A stretch of 64,000 nucleotides of DNA from Isoetes taiwanensis. Taxonomy: Eukaryota > Streptophyta > Lycopodiopsida > Isoetales > Isoetaceae. A program made the translations under genes and the position numbers. The DNA is taken from positions 8,107,700 through 8,171,699 of the forward strand of contig JAJEKV010000050.1 of NCBI GenBank assembly GCA_021234155.1, in the 5' to 3' direction. Position 1 is the stretch's first letter, and each line of letters opens with the position of its first letter. This document shows positions 1 to 12,170 of the stretch, piece by piece. The notes beneath the pieces are model-generated. The model made no database searches. It was not told the DNA's origin and worked only from the letters and a program-made list of their open reading frames with translations.

Positions 1-1149
1 AATAGAACGGAGATGGAAGGAGGCGCAACCGGACACCTTGAACCGCTCCACTCCAAGATGGCTGTACATTTTGAATTTTGTTTCCTTCATCCGTCATGAT
101 GGCCGTCATTCTGCTAGGTGTTTATTTCACCTTAGCCTTGGATCTGTCTCGTCCACATCCTACCTTTGCCTTTTATCCCGAGTTTTCTAAACGTTATATC
201 CCTTTGACACGACCTGGGCCGCACTGTGAAGTTCTAGATCACTGCACTCAGCAGCATCACCACCAACAAATGGGCGTGGGAACTCAAGAACACCATTCTT
301 TGCTCTGGCACAGGCCCCAACAAATGGATCCATGCCACTCTTTACTCTATTCCCGCTCATCTGTTGCTTGTTGTGAATTAGGCATGTCATTTTGTAATTT
401 GACATTTCTAGGGGAGAAAGAAGTCTTGATGCAAAAATAGTGTCAGCAGTGTTAATTGATACATCAGCGTGTTCAGAATAAATTATTACGTATTCCAATT
501 CTTTATTCTATGTAGTACAACTGAGCCGTGTTCACGAAGAGAATCTCATCTACAAACGATGGCAATGATTTTTTCCTTGTTCAGGACATTTACAGAGGAT
601 GGCTATGATTTCTTTTGTTGCTCTACACATTCTTTGTTCCTCATCCATCTATCTCTTCGATGTTGTGAGCATCGGAATAGTGGTGGTTCATTATGGCATA
701 TCCACTGTAACCCACTTGATCTGCCATACAAATTCAGATGGTGGACGTACTTCCTTCTCTTCTCAGGCCCATACTCATCAGACCCAGCTCAGAATCCTCT
801 TTGCTTGCATGCTTCTCGTTCTTCTCTGCGCCAAATGCTATTTTTGTCAGAATCAAGTACAATTCTAGGGAAGCGCCTCTTATGTTCATCTATTTTTTAC
901 CTCTTGTACACTTGCAGAGGTTGCAACATACTATGACGATCATGCAGCTTTAAAGGGTAAGATGTTAAATATGTTAGGTCGAAGTTTTTTTTTTCTTTCT
1001 ATTTGCTTAATGTGCTCCATGCTTGCAAAACAGGATAGAAGATATGGTGTCACAGGAGATGGATACCGTGTTCTCCTTTCTGGGTATAGCACTAGAAACA
1101 TGCCCCAAGTTCGTGCTACAGGGTTTTAACTCTGTAATTCGTTGGAGAA

Positions 1150-2405
1150 GTTAATGGGAATGTTATTGAATATCACGCCTCTACGTCTCTTAAATTGTCA
1201 TTGATAGCATCACTCATATCTGCACTCTACAACGGTGGCATGTCAATCTGGTTTGCGGCCAAAAATGCAGCAACCATCAAATCCAAAGCCGTTGTTGGAT
1301 TGGCAACAGGTAGGTCCCTAACTTTGATCTAGCAATTTCATGTTATATTTGACAGGCTCATCTAGAGATAATACCTCAATGATAATCAAGTATGATATTT
1401 TAAGCAATGTCAATAGTCAGTCTTATGCCTCTGATATTATATGCCTATTTTGATCCAATATAAGGATTAGACTCACTGATCCTATTCGCCTATTCTATTC
1501 TATTCTATTCTATTCTATTCTATTCTATCCTATTATTATGTTCTTATGTCAACACTATGGATCTCTTGGACTGTCATGCCCTTTGGACTCTTGCATGCAT
1601 CCAAGAAACATACAAGGTGGCTAAAGTATACAGAAAAAATATGCAGGACGGCTAAAGTATAGAAAAGAATGATGCTATAAAACATTCATTCATTGAAAGA
1701 TCAGCAATAAAACTTGGGTACTTGTATAGATTTACTTTTTTAATTCTCTAGCTACTTCTCCAAATGGCTATTGCCTGACGTACTATCATTTATTCTCATG
1801 AAAGTCCATGACTTGGAAATCTGCTATGCGTATCAAGTGTTTTTGCTAGGATTTATGGCCTTGATTTCTCTATCCTTTGCTGGAATGCTTTGTTAACAAT
1901 GCCACAATAATCACCTTGTTTGGTGCTTAATCATATCTGTTAGGGCTTAGTTCCTTTTAGTTGCAGACCTTTTTGTTGCACATTGTTGAGCTCATGTGTC
2001 CAACTTTGCACCTGATTCCTAAGATGTTTTTAGCTGAACTGTTGCAGGGCAATCTGCTTGATAATAGATACTAGATGTGATTTATAGCATTCATTCATAT
2101 ACTTGATAAACAGGGGGGGCATTTTTTATTCAGGAATGTCGACAATGGGCTTTATGTTGCAAACAGCTCTCATGTATGCCTCTGCTGGAAACACACAGAA
2201 ACCACTCTTTCCTATTCTTTTGGTAATACCAACCATGTTAACCAATGCGTTCTTGTATTTCCTGCTTTTAAAAGCTATGGGCATGAAGTTAACAAAGTGG
2301 AAAATGTCCATTAGAGGCTTGGGTCTTAGCTACGTAACCATAACTTTGGGTCCTCTGTATCCATTGATGATTGGAACACACATGCAAAAGTATTTAGGCT
2401 CATGA
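1150..2405 (+). CDS. Two-exon remnant of an unrecognised multi-span membrane protein
   Basis: Two coding-looking segments fit together across a GT-AG intron. The first (1150-1309) encodes a stretch with NGGMSIWFAAKNAATIKSK and ends before GTAGGT. The second starts at 2134 after a T-rich tract ending in CAG and runs to a TGA at 2403-2405. The intron is 824 bp and the phases agree: one base of the codon lies before it and two after it, giving glycine. The second exon encodes about 90 residues with at least two hydrophobic spans (around LFPILLVIPTMLTNAFLYFL and a later YVTITLGPLYPLMI). No 5' exon with a start codon was found, so this is the 3' part of a gene or a remnant. I do not recognise the family and assign no function. 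Splice compatibility is the main reason to believe it. Confidence 0.42.
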
Positions 2406-2409
2406 CGCT

Positions 2410-4212
2410 ATCTTATTCTTTCGATGAGTGCAATTAATGTCTTTCCATCATGTGCCACTTTATTTGCTTCTTCCAACTTATGTTTCCGGTCTTCCAACTG
2501 ACATCACATTGTATCCTTTAGCTAGCAATTATAAGACATATGCAAATCTTACGTCTGTCATCTATGGAGCTTCCCTGATAGCTTATGTTTTAGCTGACAG
2601 GGCTTGTGGAAGGGTAATGTTGCCCAATCATGTCCGTCAAGATGTAGGCTTTCAAAAGACATTGACCAACATTTATTGTAAATATTGACCAAGAGGATAT
2701 AGAATTGCTTCATACAACGGAAGACCATGCTATGAGTTTAAATAAAAACTAGCTGGTTCGAACCAGAAGCTATCCTATTCAACATTCTTCTAACTATCTA
2801 GCTGCTGAATGCTCACATTTGGGCCGCTTACACTCATCCGGTCCCAAGTGATTTGATGTTGAAATGCTGTTCTTAGAGGGGTAGAAATTTCTTTGAAAGC
2901 CCTGAAGGATCATACAACCAAACAGGTCGGCAAAATCATTGTACTTAATAGGATGGACAGGGGCAGATTTCGCTCAAGCATTAGGGCACCATCACCTTAG
3001 GGCACTTTTCCTGTCTTGGAGGTATATTCTTGGACTTATATTCTCAATCTTTACAAGTTGTCAAAGATGTGGATCCTATAATTATATGAGTACCAATTTT
3101 TTGGCCACGAGTAGGAATATCATATTTTTGGCCCTTTTTCATGTCTTGGAGTTGGAGAAGCATTTTGTTGTATATTCTCATCTTTATCAATTGTTAATGT
3201 ATGATATTTTTGGTGGATTAACATTTCAATCTAAGTGACTTACATTTTAGTCCAAATGACAATTCACCATTTGTTATCTTATTCAGGCAAGATATCTACT
3301 GTTCAAATTGAAGATACCAAAGCATATTCTAAAACCTCAACTAGGGGTTGCTCCAAATTCCTCCATATTTTTTTCTTGTAGATTCCTAACATTCCAGCTA
3401 AATATTTTGCACCATACCCACGTTTACAATCAGATTCTTTCGATGATCTAAATAACTCTTCAACATCTATGTTTTTATCAAATGTTGCATTGAAGCATAT
3501 TAATTGCCATTATATTTATTCCTTACACGTGTTATACTGTCAATGATATTATTTGATTAATTAAAACTACTTTATCTTGCTAAAGCCTTCTGTTGTGCTT
3601 TTTGCTAGTTATTTTTATTTTTTTTTTCCAACCAAAAGAACAAGATCTCCCATAACACATCAAACAAAGATTTTAAAATTCCAAACAAAGTTTTTTTTCT
3701 TTTTCTTTTTTTCTACTGTATATATGTCTACAGCATACCAATGTTATATATTAGTACATAAATCCCTTCCACATGGGCATCACTATATGTTCACTTCGTG
3801 TTTCTCTTTAGCTCCTGTTCCAAAACAAATAAAAAAATGGTGGATTTCTACTCCGCTCCAAGCATCCCTAGTTTTTCGTACCTACAAAAGAAAGAAATAT
3901 GCAATCTTATCCAAGCCCCAAAGAAGAGGCAGACTAGACTATTGAGAAATGAACGTTAAAATGTCATCTATCTATGTGATATGGGAAAAAATGCTTGCCA
4001 TATCAACTTTATATAGTTTCCCAATACATACACCATTACACATGTTACTTTACTTTTATACTTAACCACTTAAAAAGTAATTGTGCAAACTTTCTTAATG
4101 TTTAGTGTATTAAATTTAGGAATTGGGAACTTGACTAGGAATTGGGAATTTGACTAGTTTTTAGCACCGTTATGAATTGGATTGGCATGGCATGCAAATG
4201 CTTGCGTATGAC
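2410..4212. other. AT-rich intergenic DNA, no supported gene
   Basis: I see only short open frames without recognisable domains. There are T-rich tracts near 3610-3720 and a small direct duplication of an AATTGGGAA-TTGACTAG motif near 4129-4157. The frame at 2428-2688 has no family signature and may be 3' flanking sequence of the membrane-protein remnant. Confidence 0.5.
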
Positions 4213-4427
4213 CAAGGAGCAAAATTGCAACCCAATTGGGTTGATTGGGTTGCAGCGACTACCAACATTTAGCTGTTGATTTGCATCTGAGAACCAAATT
4301 ATTGGACAATGTTTACATCTGAAAATCGATTCTTGAGGAATGGTTTTCAGGAATATTCCCTGAATATTTTATTTTTAAAGAAGTGTCTAAAATAAGTTTT
4401 ATTTATAGCAATTATATAATTACAAGA
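4213..4427 (+). repeat. Left arm of a ~220-bp inverted repeat pair
   Basis: This segment begins CAAGGAGCAAAATTGCAACC and ends near a TTATATAATTAC motif. The reverse complement of 13835-14059 matches it along its length with scattered differences. The arms are about 9.6 kb apart and enclose tRNA-like repeats, a helicase fragment, a CACTA element and a hAT-like frame. Long terminal inverted repeats are typical of MULE or foldback elements, and subterminal ones of hAT elements. The eight bases outside each arm (CGTATGAC and CTTATAAT) agree at five positions, too weak to prove a target duplication. Confidence 0.7.
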
Positions 4428-4433
4428 AATCTA

Positions 4434-4457
4434 TCGCGGCGGCCAAGGCCGCCGCGA
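4434..4457. repeat. Perfect GC-rich hairpin, 11-bp stem
   Basis: The stem TCGCGGCGGCC is followed by an AA loop and its exact complement GGCCGCCGCGA. It lies seven bases inside the inner end of the left inverted-repeat arm, in otherwise AT-rich DNA. No equivalent GC hairpin is visible at the right arm. Confidence 0.75.
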
Positions 4458-4529
4458 ACATTTCTCTTGTCCAACCCCATGCAAAAGAAATTTGTGCTAA
4501 GTTGAATGGATTTCAATTTTGGTCATGCT

Positions 4530-5770
4530 TAAGATGCGAGAAAACATGCAGGAGTTGAACCTGCCTATTGCCATTTGTTTTGTGCCCGTAGGATAGATAG
4601 GTGAAATAACCGACCACCATGGGATTCCTGTAATTGTCTCTCCCCTTTGTTCATTTGGCATCCGATGACAGCCAATGGGTTTTAGGCTTAGATGGGGATT
4701 GCCCATTACGGACCGCTTAACCACTCACCTATTACTGCGATGGATGTTCTTTTCGTTTATTTCATTTTATTCTTGCATCCGATGACAACCAGTGGGTTTT
4801 GGGCTTCGGACGGGGTCACTCATTACCAATAGCTTGACCACTAGGCTGTTACCACTCTTCTCATTTATTTCATTTCGTTCTTTGTATCCAATGACAGTCA
4901 GTGGGTTTTGGGCTCTGGATGGGGGTCACCCATTACCAATAGCTTGACCACTAGGCTGGCATCACGATGGTTATTTATTCCATTCTTTCATTACTTTTTT
5001 TTTTTCAATTCCTCGAAGAAAAAAAAATGAACGAGGGGAATTCCATGGTAATCAGATAGCACATCATCTGTCATACGGGCAGAAAAGGGAGTTTTTTTTT
5101 CTTTTTTTTTCTTTTTTTTTTAATGCGTACCTTGTCTGATTAACTTCTTATAATGGTGCCTTGTGCATAAGAGGCCCAAAGAAACCAGCTGCACCTGTCT
5201 CAATCCTCTTATCTTCACTTATATGCTACAAATGCTTAGATCAGGTAACGATTTGAGAACGTAGCTTGAAAATATGCAGGAGTTGAACCTGCAATATTGC
5301 CATGTATTTTTGTGCCCGTAGGATAGATGGGTGCTATAATCGACGACCATATGATTTCCACTGTTCAACTGCGATGGATTTATATTCCTCCTTATTTTTT
5401 GTTCTTTTTCTTTAGTCATCCGATGACAGTCAGTGGGTTTTGGGCCTGGGTGGGGGCCGCCCATAACCAATGGCTTGACCACTAGGTCACCGCGATAGAC
5501 ATCTTTTCCATCTCTCATTTTTTTTTTTAAATCATCCGATGACAATCAGTGGGTTTTGGGTCTGGATGGGGCGCCCATAACCAATGACTTGACCACTAAA
5601 CTGTCACCGCGATGGATATCTTGTTCGAAGTTCATTCCCTTCTTTCTCTATGTGTCTCTCTCCTTTTTTTTCTCTCTATCTTAACCACCCGATGATTGTC
5701 AGTGGGTTTTGAGTCTGGATGGGGGCTGCCCATAACCAATGGCTTGACCACTAGGCCATCAACGCAATGG
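4530..5770 (-). repeat. Tandem tRNA-like (candidate SINE-derived) repeats
   Basis: At least six copies of a ~70-90-bp motif recur at about 4665-4735, 4775-4855, 4885-4965, 5415-5490, 5535-5610 and 5690-5760. Each carries GTGGGTTTTGGGC followed by a CCATTACCAATAGCTTGACC-like block. On the minus strand this block reads like a polymerase III A box (CTAGTGGTCAAGC). Two flanking segments, 4530-4620 and 5255-5345, share a minus-strand GGTTCAACTCC, an exact match to the B-box consensus GGTTCRANNCC. A diverged copy lies near 6150-6200. A and B boxes on one strand suggest a SINE family descended from a leucine or serine tRNA, with the head region duplicated. These are not functional tRNA genes. Confidence 0.5.
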
Positions 5771-5873
5771 ACACCATTTCATTTTCATTTATTTTTTTCT
5801 TTCAATTTTATAAAAAATGGATGAGGGAAATCTTATGGTAATTGAATAGCAAACCATCTATCATACGGGCTGG

Positions 5874-5905
<32 letters not shown>

Positions 5906-6534
5906 TTTTTTTTTTTTTTTGGGTGGGGGTTGATAGATCCACATTACCATAGAGACTTACTTTGTGTGAACTCCAACCCCCCTTCATTTATAATGGCTGT
6001 GGGCATGTCTCTGTCAAAAAATAAAATGAAGAGCATGGACATGTCTAGAGAATAGATGGAGAAAGCGTACCTTCTAAGCAGAGGAGCTTTTTCTAGATGA
6101 TGTTGGCAGCATTTGGTGTTGTATTCTTTAGAGACAGGACGATTGGTTTGGGAGCACCCCTAACTAATAGTCTAACCACTAAGTTAAAGGTATAATGCGA
6201 TAGGGATTCTTTTGCTTTTTTTCTAAGAAATTTGAGCAAGAGGAATCATGCAATAATTAGGCAGCACAACATCTATTGTATATACTATGAGATTTTCCTT
6301 TTTTCTTCTCTCCTTTTGACACGAGCAGACATAACACATGTTAAGTATAGACGACTGTTATGTAAATGAAGTTGACTATGTTTTTGTCACGGTTTATAAA
6401 TCAAAATGATGTAGTGAACGTACCTTAATGATATTTGGTGGGTTCATCTATCATTTTCCACTTTTGGGTAATGTACACAATATAAATCTCATTGTAGTAA
6501 ATTGTTATCAACAAAAAGAGAAGAACATACCTGC
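5771..6534. other. Simple repeats and unassigned DNA
   Basis: A GA dinucleotide tract lies at about 5875-5900 and runs into a ~22-base poly-T. A diverged copy of the tRNA-like repeat lies near 6150-6200. No gene is seen. Confidence 0.5.
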
Positions 6535-6795
6535 TCATAAGAGAAGTTCCTTATACACAACGTTCACAGTAGATTTGGCCGTGTTTTCTGGGGATAGAAG
6601 TATTAACACATCTTCCCTATTTCGGACACGAGTGAAGGCCGTGTACAATTGACCATGTGCAAATACATTTGTACGAAGATCAATGACGATACGATCTAAG
6701 GTAAGACCCTGGCACCTATTAAACATACTCGAATATGATAGCCGAAGAGGTAACTGACGTCTGTGAATAGTCCATGGACGGTTTTTTGGTTTATA
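6535..6795 (-). pseudogene. Pif1/Helitron-type helicase C-terminal fragment
   Basis: About 86 residues match the end of the Pif1 helicase domain found in plant Helitron RepHel proteins. Visible features are a RRQLPLRLSYSS segment, a CQGLTLDRIVIDLR segment (the usual T/N-K-x-QG-x-T-L-D motif) and HGQLYTAFTRVR, the conserved motif near the C terminus. The reading frame stops at 6535. Upstream, the codons abut the TIR of a CACTA element at 6796, so insertion cut the fragment off from whatever preceded it. The rest of the helicase and any Rep endonuclease are missing. The fragment lies on the same strand as the hAT-like frame on the other side of the CACTA. It could come from a Helitron or from a host Pif1 gene; the Helitron-style wording favours the first. 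Confidence 0.7.
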
Positions 6796-6806
6796 CACTA
6801 CAAGAG
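6796..6806 (+). repeat. CACTA left terminal inverted repeat
   Basis: CACTACAAGAG, preceded by target duplication ATA at 6793-6795. It pairs with 12661-12671. Confidence 0.82.
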
Positions 6807-6879
6807 AATAAGTAATCTAAGTCACCAATTTCATCATTTATTTGCTTAAAATCAACCTTTCAAATTTTTTAGATTTTGA

Positions 6880-7450
6880 TACAATAAGTGACGGTAGCTG
6901 TTGATGAAATCGCGTCATCTATATCGTCACTTGTAGCATCACCAATAACAACAACTGTAGTATCATATTTTCTAGCATTGTAGTGGCATAATAGTATCAT
7001 TTGTAGCATCATCTATAGCTGCAGTTAGAATATCATGCATTTTGTCCTTGTGGTGCTATAATAGTGTCAGGTATAGGATCACATGTATTGCTATACTTGA
7101 ACCATTCATAATGTCATGACGAATGCTATAACAGTGTCACGATAGCATCACCTGTATTGCTATAATTAAATGACTCATAATCAACACGAGCGTCACCGTC
7201 TGTATCATCTTTTCTAACATGATTAATATCTGAGAATGCCATATAATAATACCATGTGGAGGTTATAATTGTATCATTATTACGTCAAGTATAATGTCAC
7301 ATATTGTTACAAGTTAGATCGTAATTATACTAAATATAAGTTCACGTTTTCTAGCACCTATAATACCTTCTATAAGGCCAATTTTATCTTATCCTAAACT
7401 TATAGTATCAATCATCATATCGTAAGTCACACATAATCGCCTCATCTTTA
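6880..7450. repeat. Left subterminal repeat region of the CACTA element
   Basis: The region has many variants of GTCAC, GCATCAC, ATAGCATC and TAATGTCA motifs at irregular short spacing. The right end of the element (12170-12600) has the complementary kind (GATGCTAT, GATGACGCTATT, AGTGTCATTG). This is the expected arrangement of transposase-binding sites. Confidence 0.55.
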
Positions 7451-9054
7451 TAATCGTCGCATCTGAACCATCCATCCAAGAAATGTTCTAGAGGATATAC
7501 CATATCCTCAAAGCATAGCCGTCGACCCAAAAGAAGATAGGGTCAAACAAACTTTTCCACATCACCCTAAAATTTTAGGAGGGACATGGTACCGAGGTCA
7601 ACAATGAAGTCAAGCAAGGGAAAGATAATGACAACACAAAATATTTGCAATATTTATACCAGACGTGAGATTATGTCCAATCCCATTCCATTACATAAGA
7701 GAGAGAATATTACATAAGCTGCTCCATATAGTCTGGAGTAGCAAGAATGAAAGTAGATCAAACACCAGACTAGTCCATAGCCCAGTTCATATCGCCCATA
7801 TGATAAAAACAACATCGCATCTCATATAGGTTATAGATAGAGAGGAGAAGTGGGCGAGACAAACTAATGGCACCAAAACAATTGCCCTTTCCCAACTTTA
7901 TGTATATAGCATATGTAGGCAGCTCTAGCTCTGAAGCTACTGTCATTGTGACATGAGTTCACCGGAACAAATAACGAGAGCTGGTGCTGCTGTATGATTA
8001 ACATTATGCTTCCACGAAATCTTCTGTCCAGCGACCACCAAAAGCAAGATAGAATTGTTGAGAAGAAATTCGTAGCTAATAACTGCACATTATATTTAAA
8101 ATATCAATTACTATACATACCACTGAAAGAGCAATTGCAACCCTTGCTATTGCTGCAGATCTGAGCCCTTCGATCAGTTCCTCTGCTTAAAAACTCTCTG
8201 ACCATATGTAATCCAGGATCCTATAATACAGGCAATCTTCAGTGCTTACTATCTAGGGAAAATTCAGTACAGGAAGTTGGAAATAATTAAGTTATAAGAT
8301 ATAGGCATCTACCACGAAGGATTATATGGTACATATAAAAGTACTTGGTGTAAGTCCAAATTATTATGCAAATCAAGGACTGTTTTCTATATGGTTACCT
8401 AGTTGTACTTAAAAATAAGGCTGAATACACGATTTTTTTGGCTAAAACGAAGAAGAACATGGCTTACAGAAATTTTATATGGTCTTCCCGCCTCCCTGTT
8501 GTTGCCTTGATTCAGTTGTAGGTCACTCTGCATCATGCTTGCTCTATGCTTCCCTTAATTCCTTTTGTCATGAGTATCCCTGCCAAAACACCGTGGTCGG
8601 CTGTACATGATACAAATCTGGCATTTCTTGGATGATGTCGTTCCCTCTAGGAAGCAGGTCTCCTTCAAACATGCCAAAGTTTGGAAGATGGTCGCTTAAG
8701 GAGCTTGCACGGCTTAAGCCTCCAAAAGCCCAGGAACTTTGCATCCTTCTGGCCCCTTTGAGTCTAATCTTCTGCCTGTTGCATGTGTCAACTAAAGCAA
8801 ACAAGGCAATTATGCACACTATCGAAAATCTCAATGATGTCTAAATGATATTAGGTACCATAAGAAGTTAGCATAATGTCAGCTACTTTTTAGAGTTCTC
8901 AATATTTTAGGAAACATGTCTACAATATAGCAATACAAGAAATAAACATCTAGAGAGGAAGAAGGAATGCTTACAGAGAATGGGTTGACATCCTCTTCGT
9001 GAAAAGAATTACCCTTTTGCAACTGGCAACGTTTTAAGCTTCGCTACAATGGAT
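7451..9054. other. CACTA interior, no confirmed gene
   Basis: Minus-strand frames at 8568-8834 (88 codons) and around 8140-8210 look somewhat exon-like but match no family I recognise. They may be further exons of the captured SNF2-RING gene or other captured sequence. No transposase motif is seen. Confidence 0.35.
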
Positions 9055-9879
9055 TTAATCTTTGAAGATGGCACAACAATCTTCGAATCTTTTAAGCATG
9101 CATCCTACAGTATGAAAACTATCATTGTTTAGATCATAAAGAGCTTCCATTTCTAACTTCTCGCAACATCCAAGAGATGGACAAGACATATCAGCACGGT
9201 TGCCAATGGCTATCTCATGTACACATTCTGTGCAAAATATGTGGCCACAACGGCTCATTTTTGGTTCTTCAGCAAGTTCCTCTGATATGGAGCGAAATTC
9301 TGATGAATAAATTGAGAATAGTTTAACTTAATGAAATGAGCATACCTTACAGATTGCACAAATTGCATCATTACTTTTTCCTACAGATATCAGTAGCCTC
9401 AGAAAGTGCAAAATTTTTTTCTGCTAGCTCTTGATGGCCCCCTTTCATGTTTTTTGCTAGTGAGTTGATCACAAGAATGGGATGATTACATGCTTGACGT
9501 AATCGTAACAATAGAACAAGGATGTTCATGTAATTTTCTCTTAGTGGATTTTTCCTTTCATATTCCTGCACATGTTCTAATAAGTCATGCCTATCTATAA
9601 CATAAATCAAGCAAATGTTACTCATTACCTTAAACTTTTCACAAAATTGAAACTCCAGTTCATTATAAAACTGACGTTCTTCTGTGTCAAAATCCAGTTG
9701 TTCCAAGTTTACAATCCTTGAAGGTACCTTGACAATAGGCTTGTTGTCAATCGTTGTTGCTGAGAGAAGAACAGGATAAAGCCTTAAAATTTGTGCTAGA
9801 ACATAAGAAAATCCTACACTTTTACCTTTTGTCCGCCGAAGCATTATAGTGTTTAATATGACTTGCAGCTGCTTGTACC
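9055..9879 (-). pseudogene. SNF2-family helicase with RING finger (RAD5/16 or CHR28-like), captured fragment
   Basis: Several minus-strand exons with GT-AG introns encode the middle of an SNF2 chromatin-remodelling/DNA-repair ATPase with an embedded RING finger. Exon 9826-9879 encodes GYKQLQVILNTIMLRRTKG, including the family hallmark MLRRTK. Exon 9629-9759 encodes the IVKVPSRIVNLEQLDF stretch. An exon starting at 9565 contains LVLLLRLRQACNHP, also a hallmark. The RING finger is split: CAIC before an intron, then CGHIFCTECV and CPSLGC in the exon ending near 9055. Introns are retained, so this was copied as genomic DNA and not through mRNA. The ATP-binding half and the C-terminal helicase half are absent. 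It lies wholly inside the CACTA element and is best read as transduplicated gene sequence. Family assignment is firm; the exact orthologue is not. Confidence 0.78.
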
Positions 9880-10980
9880 CTATAACATGGTTTTCTTGGA
9901 TCCGAATGTCACGTTACAATTTTCTTCAAGCTTCAGCCAAAACAACAACGATTGTAGATAACAAAGTACTCCAAGGCCGGTCTTCTAGAAAGATCACGAG
10001 ATCCACAAAGTGCATAACACCTGAAGCTCTGTAAAATTAGATGCTAAACCTCCTGTTGCACTAATAAAAAGCTCAAAATGCCATGCAGATGACAAGGAAG
10101 CTGAATCTTTGGAAAGCTAGCACCTCAATCTCCGAAATCCAAGATCTGGCTAACAGGCGAGAGAAACTCCTCTGTGATACTCGCACAAAAATATTAGAGA
10201 GATACTGACCCGTCTCAAGGGCTATCTTCTTCTACACAGAAGGCAAAAACCCTAAAGTCATGTGATCGAGGCTTGCATATGCACAGGGTTTTGTTTTTTT
10301 TTAATTAAAAATGTTGATATTAGAAGCTACACTTGGAGTGCAAACAAATGGAAAAATGGGTTTAGGGCCATCCCCATTAGCCCAAAATTGGGATCTTTTT
10401 GTGCCACATGGCAAGCCAAGACGAAAATTTTGCATTCCCATTACGTCCGTTGCACCCAAGTTGAGATGGCGCAACCGAACCTAAAATTTTCGGATGTTTG
10501 ATGGTACCATCCAAAAAGCCGAAGTTATATTCCAGTTTGTCTTTTAGTGCAAATCTAAATTGGCATCTCGAGTTTTCACCGGCTTGATCAAACCTGCATC
10601 CGGTTACAGATCTTACAGTTGCTAGCAACAGAACTTCGCGCCAGTTCACACCCTTAAAAATGGATGCCACGGAAAAATTCTTCACTCTATTGTTTCTGTC
10701 AGGGTTATCGCAAGAATTCTTGTTGCAACTACAATGAGTCAGGACATCAGGCATACTCCCAATGGAGGTTGCAAGTCCATTCTCAATAGGTAAATCTATG
10801 AATTCTACATTTTATTAACATGCTTCAACTTACATTGTAATCAGTCTAGAATATTTCTTTTTGTCATATGTTCTTTCTTTTGCATGCTCTTAGATATTTG
10901 ATCTTTTCTCTTTCTATCCATTGTTAAGTTTTTTACATCCTTTTAAATCTTTATTCATTGCTTTCTTTGCTTACATAGCT
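9880..10980. other. CACTA interior upstream of the SNF2 fragment, no recognised gene
   Basis: A minus-strand open frame of 125 codons (10377-10754) has scattered cysteines but no motif I recognise. The sequence just upstream of 9880 ends in a good splice acceptor (TTATAG), so part of this stretch is probably intron. Confidence 0.4.
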
Positions 10981-10984
10981 CATT

Positions 10985-11125
10985 CTCCCAACAGACGCAA
11001 TGTAAGGTGGTTGGGGGCAGGGCCCAACCGAGCAATGTAGTGTGGTGTGTGGTCACATGTCCAGTTGGATGCTGCCTAGTGGCGTGACGTTAAAATACTA
11101 TCTATCTATCTATCTATAAATGGTT
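10985..11125 (+). repeat. SINE-like insertion with (ATCT)n tail
   Basis: The block contains GTAAGGTGGTTGGGG, a GGGCCCAACC segment and GTGTGGTGTGTGG, then GACGTTAAAA (11086-11095) and a CTAT tetranucleotide tract. A second copy with the same order of motifs and the same tail lies at about 18660-18800. Two independent copies sharing a 3' end that runs into a simple repeat is typical of SINEs. Confidence 0.55.
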
Positions 11126-12049
11126 CTAAAGAAAATTATATGGAAGAGACCCAAGGCCTACATGAAGTGTATCAGTCATTTCCATTCCCAAATCAGAGCT
11201 CCAATCCTACTGGCCATGTTTGTATCTAAAATTTTCCAACCCATAATTCAGCCACTAATCTTAATGGCCAAGTTCATACTAGTGTAGGGTGCACGACTCT
11301 GGCTGCTACTATGAAGAAAAGCTCTATTGGACAGTATGTTAGCATGCATTGGAGCGCGCATAACTTTCTCGAGGATGCTAAGAAGGCAAACAATGAAAAA
11401 CGTATGTTTGGTGGTCCTAGAGGGAAAATGAAGACAAGAGATGTGAGATGGAGTGAAGTCGATGACTTTTGTTGGAGCCATGATGTCAGGAGATCCAAAA
11501 ACGCGTGTATGCTAAGAGGGCTATGGACTTCTCGAGATGCAAAAAGCACTTATTGAGAACATGTCTCTTCATCCATTCTTCTGAGCTTATAATTATTTTT
11601 GAACTTGTGTGCCCACTTCCCATGCAGTGGTAATAAGAAACCTACAACAGAAGGGTACTAAATGTAACCCTTATACAAAAACCTCTGCAAGTCTAGCTAT
11701 AAGAGGATGTTTTTAAGCATTAAATGCTTATCATCTGTCGTTGTCATCCAGCTAGCATTCTAAGGGCCTATGGCATTAAGAGCAGGAGATATACATAACC
11801 AACGAAATACCTAGCTAAAAACAATGCTCATGGTAACTCTATGACATCAGCCCCTACAATAAGTGGCAATTTTGCTCCCAACATTGTCCCACATGGGTGC
11901 ATCCCATCAAGCTAGAACATGCGATGACTATCTCCATAGACCTTTCACTCCTTCAAAGTCAATCTATTGAAGGTAAAGTGGTTCAAAGCATGTTACCGAG
12001 GCAGAACATGCACAATGAAGTGGCACTTGGAAGCTTGCCTAGAATCTTT
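11126..12049. other. CACTA interior, unassigned
   Basis: Open frames on both strands overlap at 11248-11556, but no domain is recognised. No other structure is evident. Confidence 0.4.
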
Positions 12050-12170
12050 TTTGTTTCTTATTCTAATAATATCACTTTGTGTACTTTGTCTATGGGAGTT
12101 TATAGAATGTTTCTTTTTTGTTCTAATAATATCATTTTGTGTAGTTTGTTTATGGGAGTTTGAAGAAGGT
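12050..12170. repeat. Local ~63-bp tandem duplication
   Basis: A segment containing TTCTAATAATATCA, TTTTGTGTA and TATGGGAGTTT occurs twice in succession with few differences, next to the right subterminal region of the CACTA element. Confidence 0.6.

Noticed and set aside
1495-1532. SINE insertion at the (CTATT)n tract
   Set aside because: The GACGTTAAAA core and target duplication seen elsewhere are missing, so only a microsatellite can be supported.
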